The notes under the pieces were generated by a model. That model had not been told where the DNA came from, searched no databases, and saw only the letters and a program-made list of their open reading frames with translations. From Clostridium sp. CAG:678 (GTDB taxonomy: Bacteria > Bacillota > Clostridia > Oscillospirales > Acutalibacteraceae), in NCBI GenBank assembly GCA_000431535.1, contig HF991826.1, forward strand, positions 172,744 through 236,743: a stretch of 64,000 bases of DNA, in the 5' to 3' direction. Made by a program: the position numbers and the translations under genes. Position 1 is the stretch's first letter. Every line of letters starts with the position of its first letter. Of this stretch, positions 44,777-53,799 are shown in pieces.

Positions 44777-45349
44777 TCAATCTCCATTCCAAATACAGTC
44801 TTTGTCCTCTAAGTTTACTGCAAAAATTAACATTGTTTGAAGTGGAATAATAGAATTTGCGGCAGTTTCTTCCCAGTAATCTGAAGTATCACCTTCTGAT
44901 ACTTGATAGTGCTCCTCAACAGGAGTTAATCCTTGTAACATTATTTCATACAAATCAATAATCTTTTCGCCCTTTGCATTGATTGCGAATTGTCTTGTGC
45001 GATTTCCTAATTTCCAAGAGCCATCGGCGTTTTGATATCTTTTCTTGATGCGCTCGATCATATCTATTAGCATTGGGATAGATTCTTTGGCTGTTCTGCC
45101 ATATATAGCACGAATGCCAAGATTTTTACCGTCATTATAAAAACGCTGATCACCATCACAAGCTTCATAGTAATAACCTGCATAGTTGTATGTAATATTA
45201 ACAGATGCTTCTTTTTGTGGAACTTGATAGAAGTCCCCTGTTATTTCGTCAATTTCTGCGCAAATATTCCCGCTTCGTACAAACATGCCCGCTGGCAATT
45301 CCATCACCATATGTGATTTGCTATCAATTAGTTCAATGTCATAACTCAC
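44777..45349 (-). CDS. Unrecognised protein, 190 residues
   Basis: Beta-rich protein with NITYNYAGYYYEACDGDQRF and a helical middle (LIDMIERIKKRY). The LRT-like text GIRAIYGRTAKESIPMLIDM recalls proteins found on clostridial mobile elements. Function unknown. Confidence 0.5.
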   Translation of the reverse strand: MSYDIELIDSKSHMVMELPAGMFVRSGNICAEIDEITGDFYQVPQKEASVNITYNYAGYYYEACDGDQRFYNDGKNLGIRAIYGRTAKESIPMLIDMIERIKKRYQNADGSWKLGNRTRQFAINAKGEKIIDLYEIMLQGLTPVEEHYQVSEGDTSDYWEETAANSIIPLQTMLIFAVNLEDKDCIWNGD

Positions 45350-45351
45350 GC

Positions 45352-45783
45352 TTAAAATTCAACCTCAAATCCTGTGCCGTCCGCGAAGTCAGCGAGCGCC
45401 TCTGATAAATATGACTTATAAATACCCTTGTGGTTTACGCAAGTGACATGCGTATCAAGGTAATTGTGATACTCCTCAAGGTCTTCGTAAGGATTCAGCT
45501 CTTTGAGTGCATTCAGCTCATCTCTTTGCTCATCTGAAATACCGTATGTTCTTTCGGTATCTTCAAGATAGTCAATTCTTTTGTCAATAGCTTCTGCTAA
45601 GTTATCTTTACCGAGACTGAACACCGCAGACATTATAGCGGGTAGCTTTCGTTCTCCACAATAATTCAAATCAAGATATGCAAAAACATCACCCCAATTG
45701 TACTGTACATCATCTATTAGCTTCAAGTCGTATAATCCACAGCCAATAAAAATCATTAGAAAATCTTCCCTGCTTGTCATCAT
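45352..45783 (-). CDS. Unrecognised acidic protein, 143 residues
   Basis: Acidic helical protein starting TSREDFLMIFIGCGLYDLKL. It ends two bases before the start of the gene downstream. No family recognised. Confidence 0.5.
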   Translation of the reverse strand: MMTSREDFLMIFIGCGLYDLKLIDDVQYNWGDVFAYLDLNYCGERKLPAIMSAVFSLGKDNLAEAIDKRIDYLEDTERTYGISDEQRDELNALKELNPYEDLEEYHNYLDTHVTCVNHKGIYKSYLSEALADFADGTGFEVEF

Positions 45784-45824
45784 TTTACAACCTCTCTATG
45801 TATGGGTACACTCCGTTTGCAAAT

Positions 45825-46007
45825 TTATTCTTCTTTAGCTATTTTTACTAATTGTCTAAGTGAAACGGTTTTCCCATCGACCTTAAATTTGTATCCGTTA
45901 TCCTTCATTGCTTGTAAATTTCCTTTTTCATAGTCATCTAAAACAGATATCCCCGAATGAGTGATTAAGGTTCTTTGCCTATCGCGATTAAAATACTCAA
46001 ACTTCAT
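45825..46007 (-). CDS. Small protein, 60 residues
   Basis: Short basic protein, FEYFNRDRQRTLITHSGISV then DGKTVSLRQLVKIAKEE. No family recognised. Confidence 0.4.
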   Translation of the reverse strand: MKFEYFNRDRQRTLITHSGISVLDDYEKGNLQAMKDNGYKFKVDGKTVSLRQLVKIAKEE

Positions 46008-46016
46008 ACCAACAAT

Positions 46017-46181
46017 CTACACCCTAACCCGTTTTATGCGATGAGGAACTCCACATTCGTTTTCATCGTAGCACTGTTTTTGAAAAACCGCCTCATCTTT
46101 TGTATCTTCTGTTGTTAAGCATTCCCAATATCCAGCGTAGAAACCCTGAACCTCCCACTCATATGATATCTCGTTACTCAT
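46017..46181 (-). CDS. Small protein, 54 residues
   Basis: ATG at 46181 with AAGG directly before it; overlaps the stop of the upstream gene. Aromatic-rich: EWEVQGFYAGYWECLTTEDT. The overlap and composition support real coding. No family recognised. Confidence 0.5.
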   Translation of the reverse strand: MSNEISYEWEVQGFYAGYWECLTTEDTKDEAVFQKQCYDENECGVPHRIKRVRV

Positions 46182-46797
46182 CCTTAATTACCCCCTCTAT
46201 CACCTTATCACCGTCCATCCAGTATTCAGATGCACCGATTTTCCTAATAGTATATCCTTTGCATTCCATTTGGTACTTTTGCTCAGCCGCCTCACTATGC
46301 CACTTTAGCCCTCTTGCCTTATAAAGCGGAATCCAATAGGCTTCATAAAAATCAAAACCTGCGCCATCTATACCAAAGAAATAGCCAAACTCCTCGGAAC
46401 ACCAAACCTTAAACCCAAGTTCAGACATAGCCTCAACACCATCGCCCTCTTCCATCCACCAGTTATCGCACGAATCGCTAAATTGCCACATTGTTCCCCA
46501 CATTGGCAACGAACCGTAATCTTCCATTTCAAGTTCATCAAATTTGCATTTTATTTTTCTCCCGGTGTCAAGTTCGACCTCATAAGTTTTGGTTTCGTCT
46601 TCATCTTCCAGAATATTAGTAATTTCTCCAGAATCGTTTGCGTTAAAGCAATATACTCTGACACCTACTGACGGCATGGTTACATCCCGCCATTCATCTG
46701 GATCAGCAGAAATTAATTTTTTGATCATTCCATCCGGAAATGCGTTGAATTCATTTACAAATGCGTAAGTTGCATCCTTAATTGTCTCGTGTTTCAT
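46174..46797 (-). CDS. Unrecognised acidic aromatic protein, 207 residues
   Basis: Start ATG at 46797 (KHETIKDATYAFVNEFNAFP); the frame continues into the IscB element but that part is unlike it. Trp-rich centre (LPMWGTMWQF, WWMEEGDG). The IscB element ends 11 bases upstream, so its own promoter may have been displaced. Function unknown. Confidence 0.5.
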   Translation of the reverse strand: MKHETIKDATYAFVNEFNAFPDGMIKKLISADPDEWRDVTMPSVGVRVYCFNANDSGEITNILEDEDETKTYEVELDTGRKIKCKFDELEMEDYGSLPMWGTMWQFSDSCDNWWMEEGDGVEAMSELGFKVWCSEEFGYFFGIDGAGFDFYEAYWIPLYKARGLKWHSEAAEQKYQMECKGYTIRKIGASEYWMDGDKVIEGVIKDE

Positions 46798-46808
46798 TAT
46801 AATAAGCC

Positions 46809-46842
46809 AATGAGGCTCGGCATTAAAATGCCGAGCCTCATT
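46809..46842. terminator. 34-nt near-perfect palindrome at the 3' end of IscB element 1
   Basis: AATGAGGCTCGGCATT and AATGCCGAGCCTCATT pair fully around two bases. The end of IS200/IS605-type elements often carries such hairpins; it may also act as a terminator for iscB. Confidence 0.7.
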
Positions 46843-46864
46843 GCTCCTCCTTTTAATATTTTTG

Positions 46865-48130
46865 TTATGTAGCAAAGTCCTCTACTTGCTGCATTAATAT
46901 TGTCTTTCTTCGTTCGAGCAACTTTAATTTTTTGTACGATACACCAGCGGAAAGTTTCGTTCCGTCCAGCATACGAATATCAAAGTATCCGGTTGCTCTT
47001 CTTCCGAAAATAAAGCATTCCTTGTTATCATAAAACACTTTATCGAAAAGTTGGAAACCATACACATATTTCGGTGACTGGTTGCTCTTGCGTATTCCGC
47101 CTTTGTTTATCGTTGCTTTATGTAGTTGACGGTTTCTCTTACGAACGGCTTTTTGCAAATATAGATTCTCCGTTGGTAAAGCGTTCGGATGTCCGCTTAT
47201 GCATCTGGCGTCGATATAGTGCTTCTTTTCAAGTTGATGTTTTATTCTCGTGTGCTTTGTGATATATCCAAACGTCATGGAGACATTCGGATATATTTGT
47301 TTAAGCCTGTCGTAAAACGCCCAACGCATAACACCCATAAACGCGGCATCACGGTAGGATGCACCTCGTTTTACCCTGAGTTCTTTAATCAGTCCAGCGT
47401 GATATTTCGCATGACAGGTCTTGCATAAAGTAATCAGGTTATTTGGTGCGTCCCCACCTATTTTACGACTTTCAATATGGTGTACCTGTAAAACAGGGTC
47501 TTTTGATTTTCCTTTGCAATGTTGGCAAGTGTGATTATCTCTGAACAGAACATACTCTCTCACATTATACGAATAGATCTGCTCACCCTGCTGATAATCT
47601 ACGCCTTTGGGCAACGGAAGACCTAATTCTTTGGCTCTGAGCATTTGAGTATCAAATGCTGCCGTTTCGACTACAATGTTTGTAATCGGAAGTATTTTGT
47701 ATACATTTTTGACCGTTTTTAAGTGAGTATCTATTTTATTTTCAATAGACGGTGCCAACCAGCCTTTGTTTTTGCTGTGAACACGATTGTCGAACCTCGG
47801 TGATCGATAGCGCTTTTTCCTATTTCGTCTTGCCCTCCGAAATTCCCTGCGTGTAGATAACAACTTTACTATATCGTTACGCAAAATAACCTCTGAAGCA
47901 AATAATTCTTTCTTTTCTGTCGTTGCCGATAAACCAATAACTTTACTTCCAGCGTCTACACCCAAAGATATAGGTTGCTTATATTCGTGTGTATAATGTA
48001 GAAGTTTTATGGTAAACGGCGTTCTTTGGAGAACCTTGGCTTTGTGCTGTTTAAGAAGAATACGTACTTTGCGATAATCTTCCGTTGGCATCAGCGGTTG
48101 CCCTGTATGACTGAGAACATAGACCATCAT
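46865..48130 (-). CDS. iscB: IscB nuclease, copy 1
   Basis: RNA-guided nuclease ancestral to Cas9. PLMPT near the N-terminus is the PLMP domain, SLGVDAGSKVIGLS is RuvC-I, RREFRRARRNRKKRY the arginine-rich bridge helix, NIVVETAAFD is RuvC-II, CQHCKGKSKDP with VLQVHHIESR and LCKTCHAKYH the HNH, and HYIDARCISGHP RuvC-III. 421 residues. The start at 48130 is set by copy 2; a longer frame extends into the omega-RNA. All catalytic residues look intact. No TnpA transposase is present. Confidence 0.92.
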   Translation of the reverse strand: MMVYVLSHTGQPLMPTEDYRKVRILLKQHKAKVLQRTPFTIKLLHYTHEYKQPISLGVDAGSKVIGLSATTEKKELFASEVILRNDIVKLLSTRREFRRARRNRKKRYRSPRFDNRVHSKNKGWLAPSIENKIDTHLKTVKNVYKILPITNIVVETAAFDTQMLRAKELGLPLPKGVDYQQGEQIYSYNVREYVLFRDNHTCQHCKGKSKDPVLQVHHIESRKIGGDAPNNLITLCKTCHAKYHAGLIKELRVKRGASYRDAAFMGVMRWAFYDRLKQIYPNVSMTFGYITKHTRIKHQLEKKHYIDARCISGHPNALPTENLYLQKAVRKRNRQLHKATINKGGIRKSNQSPKYVYGFQLFDKVFYDNKECFIFGRRATGYFDIRMLDGTKLSAGVSYKKLKLLERRKTILMQQVEDFAT

Positions 48131-48435
48131 ACGTTTCTCCTTTCGTGAAATTAAACGTCTGCTAACAAATGACAGCAGACCTCTGCAAATACAGAGTAAG
48201 GTGCCCTTCCCCAATGTTATACAAGGTTTATTTGTATACAGCACTATTCCTACTCTACAGAATTGTTTAACCATATACCTCAGAGCGGCAGGTTAGGGCA
48301 AATGCCCACCGGTGACTATATATTCTTGTATAACGTAGCCTCTGTTTCAAGACTTAGGGTAGTCAACTTGTTCAAACGAACGCACCATTGTTACTGAGAT
48401 AGGCTCAATTATTTAGTACTGAGTAGTTGATAATA
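48131..48435 (-). ncRNA. Omega-RNA region of IscB copy 1
   Basis: About 300 bases upstream of iscB, largely the same as 59513-59812 upstream of copy 2, with hairpins such as CTGCTGTCATTTGTTAGCAG on the minus strand. IscB guides are encoded here, with the guide at the outer end. The sequence outside the conserved part (after GTAGTTGA) differs between the two copies. Confidence 0.75.
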
Positions 48436-48438
48436 CCC

Positions 48439-48702
48439 CTAGGTTTCTAAAAGAAAATGTTCTAATTCTTTTGCAGTCGCAACTTGATAGTTATTAGACA
48501 CCAAATTAAAATACCTGCCATTATTCAAAACACTCCAACGTGTACCGATTCTATCAGGATTTTTATGTACGGCAACCAGAATCTCGATATAACCATCATC
48601 TGTTTTACTCTCAACATAACCCAGATACATATCCTCATTAGTTATGCCATACATATCGTTAGAATCATTAGTTCCCCTTATCCAATCACCTTTCTTAAAC
48701 AA
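48439..48702 (-). CDS. SH3-like small protein
   Basis: 87 residues, FKKGDWIRGTNDSNDMYGIT. A small beta-barrel-type protein followed by a helix (TAKELEHFLLET); the 104-residue gene at 53164 has the same layout, so the two may be relatives. Lies just downstream of the retron-like RT. Confidence 0.5.
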   Translation of the reverse strand: MFKKGDWIRGTNDSNDMYGITNEDMYLGYVESKTDDGYIEILVAVHKNPDRIGTRWSVLNNGRYFNLVSNNYQVATAKELEHFLLET

Positions 48703-48713
48703 ATGATCATCCC

Positions 48714-49880
48714 CTATCTCAAATCTTCCAAAACCAGTTTCAAGTTTGACCCATTGCAGCGATGAATTATTTCTTCACCAAACTTCTTTGCAATATGCTC
48801 TACCATTCTGTCGATAACTTCGCCTTCAATCATTCGGTAATAATTTCGATATCCTTCCATAACTTGAACATCGTTTTTATCCCATTCCTTTCCGTTGTGC
48901 TTGTCCATAATATACGAAGCCAGCATATTTTGGAACTGCTTTTTCTTTTTGTACCCAACCGTTAAATTGTTATCTTTATTAACCATTATTCCTAAGTTCC
49001 AGTTTCTTCCTGCTCGAGATCCATATCTGCTCTTTTTAGAATTTAAAGTGAATGGAGCGTCAAATTCAGATAACGTATCTACTATAAACTTTTCAATTTC
49101 CTTGATATCAAATTCATACTTCGACGAAATTAAAAAATCATCAGCGTATCTTGTATAGATAAATCGCTGATAATTCTCTGTTTCGCCCAAATTATTTGGT
49201 TGTGAGCAAGGAAATGATCTCAATGTATTTGATAATTTGAAGTCAATTGGGATCATCATCACATTTGTAATTAATGGTGAAATCGGCGTACCTTGCGGTA
49301 GACCACCATTAAGAAATGCTAAATCCAATGCATGTTCCAATGCATCTTTCCCGTGTTTCGTTTTTACAACTTCTGAAAACGGAAATATCATAGATAACAT
49401 GTTCATGACAAACTCAATCGTGGTACTTCCAAAGAAATTCGACAAATCAAACTTACCATACCAGTTACTTCCATTCTGTTGATGACGTTTTACTGCGTCA
49501 ATCGTACTTCTTTTCTTAACATAAGCAAAGGCAGAAGTATGATATAATGCGTGAAAATCTTCTTCAAAAATCGCTTTTAGTCTTCTTAGAGCATTCATCA
49601 GTTCGGCATTAGGCGCGTCTATTCTTCTTAATCCGCCACTGTGCTTTGGTATAAAAAATGTATTATACAAATTTTCTCTTGAAATGCCTCTCAATGATTT
49701 ATAGTCGGAGTTGAACTTGTCCAATTCTAATATTAGGTCTTCTACTCTACACAAATCTTGAAGTTTTTCATTAATATATTTCAATTTGTAGGTGTGTGTA
49801 TTGGATGAATTTTGAGTTATGACCTTGTTGGTAATATTGTCATTAAATAAAAATTCTTCTATAGAAATTTGCTCGTACAT
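48714..49880 (-). CDS. Retron-like reverse transcriptase next to the ubiquitin-like operon
   Basis: 388 residues. HSGGLRRIDAP opens RT domain 1; KFDLSNFFGS (RT3), GGLPQGTPISPLITN (RT4) and TRYADDFLISS (active site YADD) follow. Downstream LGIMVNKDNNLTVGYKKKKQF resembles the retron VTG region. The QGTPISP motif separates it from the DGR RT. There is no maturase or endonuclease domain, so it is not a group II intron protein. It is preceded by a structured noncoding stretch and lies directly after the E1 gene. Confidence 0.8.
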   Translation of the reverse strand: MYEQISIEEFLFNDNITNKVITQNSSNTHTYKLKYINEKLQDLCRVEDLILELDKFNSDYKSLRGISRENLYNTFFIPKHSGGLRRIDAPNAELMNALRRLKAIFEEDFHALYHTSAFAYVKKRSTIDAVKRHQQNGSNWYGKFDLSNFFGSTTIEFVMNMLSMIFPFSEVVKTKHGKDALEHALDLAFLNGGLPQGTPISPLITNVMMIPIDFKLSNTLRSFPCSQPNNLGETENYQRFIYTRYADDFLISSKYEFDIKEIEKFIVDTLSEFDAPFTLNSKKSRYGSRAGRNWNLGIMVNKDNNLTVGYKKKKQFQNMLASYIMDKHNGKEWDKNDVQVMEGYRNYYRMIEGEVIDRMVEHIAKKFGEEIIHRCNGSNLKLVLEDLR

Positions 49881-49889
49881 TTCTTTTAT

Positions 49890-50203
49890 AATCTGTAATC
49901 TAAATAGTATTTATTTGGGCGACGCAAGCTTGTAAAGACGACTCCGACCTGCTCGGTTCGAGATTTCGTAAACTCCTATGTCGTTTCGAAGAGCATAAGG
50001 AGGCGGTGGTTAAGTTTAAAAATAACCCGTTTATTTCTTTGAAGGTTTTTTTTTTTTTTGCTTCGTCAGTTGGCGTGAATTGGTCTGATGGCAGGCGCCA
50101 CTGGCTATATGCTGCTCTGCTGTCTCCTTCCTTTTCCCCACATCTTGTTACTCCTGCTATCGGCGAGGAGCACTTTCGTTCAGAAAGTAATGCATTACAG
50201 ATT
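49890..50203 (-). ncRNA. Structured noncoding stretch upstream of the RT: candidate msr-msd
   Basis: The 345 bases between the E1 gene and the RT have no coding sense. AATCTGTAAT (49890-49899) and ATTACAGATT (50194-50203) are perfect 10-nt inverted repeats at its two ends, like retron a1/a2. Inside are a strong hairpin at 50066-50107 (one bulge), one at about 49973-50004, and smaller ones near 49942-49962 and 50171-50190. A run of 14 A on the minus strand (50046-50059) is unusual. No TTAGC branch guanosine motif is obvious. RNA function inferred. Confidence 0.55.
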
Positions 50204-50225
50204 TCGTTTATCTTCTTAGCAAATA

Positions 50226-50903
50226 TTAGAAAGCATCTATCAAAAATTTGAACGCATCTACAATAATTAATTTTTTAATTTTACCATTCTTTATAAAATT
50301 GATGAAGTTATTAACTGCAATCGCTGAGATAATTCGTACAGTTGTTGCGACTCCCAAAGTAACACCACAAGCAGATACTGGTGTCTCATCTGCGGCTTCT
50401 TCATGCGAAAATTGCATTGAATTTATCAGATCTTCTTTCATTTTCGTGTCTGACCAGTCTGCGGCGAAATGCTGGGCGCTTTCAAGCAATGTCCGAACAT
50501 CAAACACCGCTTTTATAAACGTATTATCCATATGCTGCTCAACGATTTTTCGACGCAGTTCAATACTGTCAACACATAGAAAAATATATCCAGACAAAAT
50601 TTTTCCTTGCCAACCTTCAGGTTTAATACTGATTGAATCCCCAATATCTGGATCTATATCTAATAAAATATCTCGCAACGCTTCAACTTTTAACTTGTCT
50701 ATATCCTCATGCCTATAGATTTGATTTACAAGATTGTGGGACTCTACCTTGTCAAAATCCCATAACACCAAATTTCTTACTCCACATCTTACAAGATTTT
50801 CTGCTATTGTGGCACCGACAGATCCACATCCAATAATATGTATCTTTGTTTTTCCGCATTTCTCAGGCTGGAAAAACTCATACGATTTGCTTAAATTAAT
50901 CAT
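50226..50903 (-). CDS. E1-like ThiF/UBA adenylating enzyme
   Basis: 225 residues. IHIIGCGSVGATIAENLVRCGVRNLVLWD is the ATP-binding Rossmann fold; DKVESHNLVNQIYR is the conserved acidic and Arg-finger segment; PVSACGVTLG holds a candidate catalytic Cys. It adenylates the C-terminus of a ubiquitin-like partner. It overlaps the JAB gene by four bases, so the two are translated together. The family is clear; whether it forms a thioester is inferred. Confidence 0.88.
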   Translation of the reverse strand: MINLSKSYEFFQPEKCGKTKIHIIGCGSVGATIAENLVRCGVRNLVLWDFDKVESHNLVNQIYRHEDIDKLKVEALRDILLDIDPDIGDSISIKPEGWQGKILSGYIFLCVDSIELRRKIVEQHMDNTFIKAVFDVRTLLESAQHFAADWSDTKMKEDLINSMQFSHEEAADETPVSACGVTLGVATTVRIISAIAVNNFINFIKNGKIKKLIIVDAFKFLIDAF

Positions 50904-51742
50904 TTAGACCTATTCCTCCTCTTACCTTTCTTTTTATTTTTGACGCTGTTTTTCGAACTGTATGGAATTATGATATCGCCTGTATCATCATCGGATTTAT
51001 CATCGTATGGATAATTATATGATGAAAAACCATCATACCCTCTTGCACCGTAGCCATAATAATTACCACCATAATTGTTCCAAGACTTATAAGAGTATGT
51101 TTTTTCTGTAACCATACTCTTTGCACTACTGATAAATTCACGCAATCTCAATCCATCATCTATAAATTGAATTGTTACATCCTCTGTCTCAAACAACATA
51201 TTCTTTGCAAGATCATAGATTTTGATTGTTTTATCGTGTTTTTTATTCATAATAATAAATATATAAAACATATCATCGTTTAATTGCTCTAAGATACTAT
51301 TTTGGTGTGTTAAATCCACTGCGGATGGCGTTGTCCCCATATTAACATGGGAATGCCCTTGAAATCTGATATTGTTAAATGTATCATCATCGAATGAGTA
51401 TAGCCAATCTTGATATTTTAATTGATCCGTGTTGACAGTTGCACCAGTCACCTCTTGCGGATATACCATAATATCGCTTACTATGTATTCGTTCTTGCTC
51501 TTATCGTCTCCCCGCTTCGCAATTCCATGCCAAGCAACCTCTTTATCAAACTCACTGACTAAAGTTGCCATTTTAATCCAAGCAGTTTCTGTAAAATATA
51601 ATGTTGCTTTTTCATCGTAGTTCTGAAATGATTTCGTATATGTAACCTTACCGTCCGACATTTTTGAAGAAGTTAGAGAGTCTCTAAAATCTTTACACAA
51701 ATCTTCTATCATATTATCCGTAAGTTTTATAATTTTACTCAT
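50900..51742 (-). CDS. JAB/MPN metalloprotease (deubiquitinase-like)
   Basis: About 280 residues. The MPN domain has the zinc motif intact: Glu in DKEVAWHGIA and HSHVNMGTTPSAVDL (H-x-H-x7-S-x2-D). Such enzymes trim or remove ubiquitin-like proteins. The C-terminal roughly 60 residues are Gly/Tyr and Asp-rich and end in a basic tail (KNKKKGKRRNRSK), possibly nucleic-acid-binding. The start at 51742 overlaps the E2-like gene by eight bases; an ATG at 51754 is possible. Confidence 0.9.
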   Translation of the reverse strand: MSKIIKLTDNMIEDLCKDFRDSLTSSKMSDGKVTYTKSFQNYDEKATLYFTETAWIKMATLVSEFDKEVAWHGIAKRGDDKSKNEYIVSDIMVYPQEVTGATVNTDQLKYQDWLYSFDDDTFNNIRFQGHSHVNMGTTPSAVDLTHQNSILEQLNDDMFYIFIIMNKKHDKTIKIYDLAKNMLFETEDVTIQFIDDGLRLREFISSAKSMVTEKTYSYKSWNNYGGNYYGYGARGYDGFSSYNYPYDDKSDDDTGDIIIPYSSKNSVKNKKKGKRRNRSK

Positions 51743-53144
51743 GATCACTATCATCCTTCCTATTCAAAAATTCTATAGCCTCACCCACAGACGCCATTGC
51801 CCCATCAGGGAGTTCCAAAAACTGACCTTTACTTGAGAAAAATATCTCAGCAAATTTATCCATTACAGCGCTATCCGCAAAATTCAGACTCTTGCATGAA
51901 GCTATGCACTGTGCAATCGCCCCTATGTAATCATTGTTTACTAAACAATCATTAATTGCCATATTATACTGACCCAAGCAAGCATACTCATCAATGTGTG
52001 GATTTGGCATATAATGTTCGCATTGTTTAGAAAAGTCCCAACCTTTTAGTCCAGACACTCCAGCCTCTGTATGAAGCCTGTATGCCGCACAGAATCTTAT
52101 ATGTATCTTTTGATCAATAAAGATAGCCTTTAATAATGCCTTAGCATCAGCAACATCCCAATCATAATCTGCGGCATAATCATAGATATCAGCATATTTA
52201 TTATTAATCATAGATGTAGCGACGTCTTCATCGTAATATTCGCAATATCCTTTAGCGATAAAATATATTGACTGACCTTCGACATCCTCCAGAAGTAAAT
52301 TATCATTATGTAGAAAATATTCCATAATTTCTGATTCGCTACCGTCTTTTAACTTCAAATTAATACCAGACAATGTTTCATTTAAAGTGTTGTTAGTAGA
52401 AATAATGGACATAATCTCGTGATTATATCTTGTAATCCGTGAATTATTGTCCTTAATTTGGACTATTAAATTCTCCTTTCTTCGATTTAAAATATCACTT
52501 TCAAAATTCGATAAAAGAGATCTAGTCCAAATTTCATTTACATTCATATCTTCTGCAATTTTAGTCAAATATGTCTCGTATTTCTTAGCCGACTTTAATC
52601 TCAGAGCCTTAATTAACTCTATTTCGTCTTCTGTTAACCCTTTCTTATCATCATTTGGTTGGAAAAACCAAGGTAGAAATGCGACAATTGCACATTGTAA
52701 ATAATGCCATTTTGGCAGATCTAAATCTTCCACGAATAAGATTACAGAATGTTTATCTTCACATATAAAACATAATACTTTAAACGACTTTTGATAGAAT
52801 GCACTAATTTTATTTACTAGTTGAAATTGGGAATACCGCGCGGAAAATACATTCTCAATCTCATCAAATAATTCAGGATGCCTATTAACGGATATAATTC
52901 GAATGCAGTTGTCGGGTTTTATGTCTTCGACAAATTGACATACATCATCCGCTGACTCTAAATATGGTGATGCAAATGAATCCACATAAATATTATCATC
53001 TTTATTCAATCTCTTAAATAATAAAGCACGCAGAGTGGACACAAAAGTTACATCTCCTGCGAAACAATCTCCTTTTATCTGCGAAAAATACCTGTTTACG
53101 GTATTATTCGAGAATTCAGTTTGAGTTATTAGTTTTTCAAACAT
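51735..53144 (-). CDS. E2-like protein with a large N-terminal region
   Basis: 469 residues. The C-terminal part has HYMPNPHIDEYACLGQYNMA, close to the HPN...CL motif of E2 conjugating enzymes, with the candidate catalytic Cys at residue 389 followed by the G-D/N and helix pattern (NDYIGAIAQCIASCKSL) of bacterial E2-like proteins. Residues 1-300 are unrecognised and partly coiled. In bacterial E1-E2-JAB operons an E2-like gene is expected at this position. The E2 call is inference from motif and context. Confidence 0.7.
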   Translation of the reverse strand: MFEKLITQTEFSNNTVNRYFSQIKGDCFAGDVTFVSTLRALLFKRLNKDDNIYVDSFASPYLESADDVCQFVEDIKPDNCIRIISVNRHPELFDEIENVFSARYSQFQLVNKISAFYQKSFKVLCFICEDKHSVILFVEDLDLPKWHYLQCAIVAFLPWFFQPNDDKKGLTEDEIELIKALRLKSAKKYETYLTKIAEDMNVNEIWTRSLLSNFESDILNRRKENLIVQIKDNNSRITRYNHEIMSIISTNNTLNETLSGINLKLKDGSESEIMEYFLHNDNLLLEDVEGQSIYFIAKGYCEYYDEDVATSMINNKYADIYDYAADYDWDVADAKALLKAIFIDQKIHIRFCAAYRLHTEAGVSGLKGWDFSKQCEHYMPNPHIDEYACLGQYNMAINDCLVNNDYIGAIAQCIASCKSLNFADSAVMDKFAEIFFSSKGQFLELPDGAMASVGEAIEFLNRKDDSDHE

Positions 53145-53163
53145 ATATCATTTATCCTTTCTA

Positions 53164-53478
53164 TTATTTTGAAAATATAAAATTTATAAGTTCTTTCTCT
53201 GATGATACTTTATATGCTGGTTTGGGCGCTGGAACAGGTTCCAACATATCACTGGATATTATGAAATCCATTGATGACTCCTCTTCACTTTTATATTCTG
53301 ATCGATCGAAAGACTTCCTAATCGACGATACGGTAAATGGCTGTCCACAAAGTATCTTCATTTGTTTTGTGAACACAAAAGTACACAATATATTTCCATT
53401 TTTATCAATTCCAAACTCTTTTACCATATCGTCCCATTGGCGTATTCTCAATTTATCACCGATTTGAAACTTAGACAT
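53164..53478 (-). CDS. SH3-like protein, 104 residues
   Basis: FQIGDKLRIRQWDDMVKEFG opens a small beta barrel; a Pro-rich linker (EPVPAPKPAYKV) and a helix follow. Same layout as the 48439-48702 protein. Lies 19 bases upstream of the E2-like gene in the same direction. Confidence 0.5.
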   Translation of the reverse strand: MSKFQIGDKLRIRQWDDMVKEFGIDKNGNILCTFVFTKQMKILCGQPFTVSSIRKSFDRSEYKSEEESSMDFIISSDMLEPVPAPKPAYKVSSEKELINFIFSK

Positions 53479-53704
53479 CTATATCACCCTGTTTTTTAAT
53501 AATAAAATTAATTGCATCTATTCTTGACTGGCTGTCCTTTATAACCGATAAAGCACCGAGCGGGCCTAGAAATGTATTACAAGCTGCGTTAATATATTTA
53601 TGGCACGCATCTATTGACTCGTTTAACTTCAAAAGTTCTGTTTCGAGTTGTGGCTTTGAAAAGTTTTTATACTTTTCGATGTATTTTTGGATTCTTCTAT
53701 TCAT
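53471..53704 (-). CDS. Small helical protein
   Basis: 77 residues, helical with basic N-terminus and overlapping the next gene by eight bases. No family recognised; probably part of the E2-JAB-E1 transcription unit. Confidence 0.5.
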   Translation of the reverse strand: MNRRIQKYIEKYKNFSKPQLETELLKLNESIDACHKYINAACNTFLGPLGALSVIKDSQSRIDAINFIIKKQGDIDV

Positions 53705-53799
53705 AACAATGACTCCTTTATCTTCTTATAATACTCATAAAGCTTGGTTATCTCCAAATATACTAAGGACTTAAGGACATTATTGAAATCAGCCTTAAT

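Noticed and set aside
48714-49880. Second RT as another diversity-generating RT or a group II intron protein
   Set aside because: It has QGTPISP rather than the DGR GNxxSQ motif and no template/variable repeat pair near it; there is no maturase or endonuclease domain and no domain V-like RNA, so neither fits.
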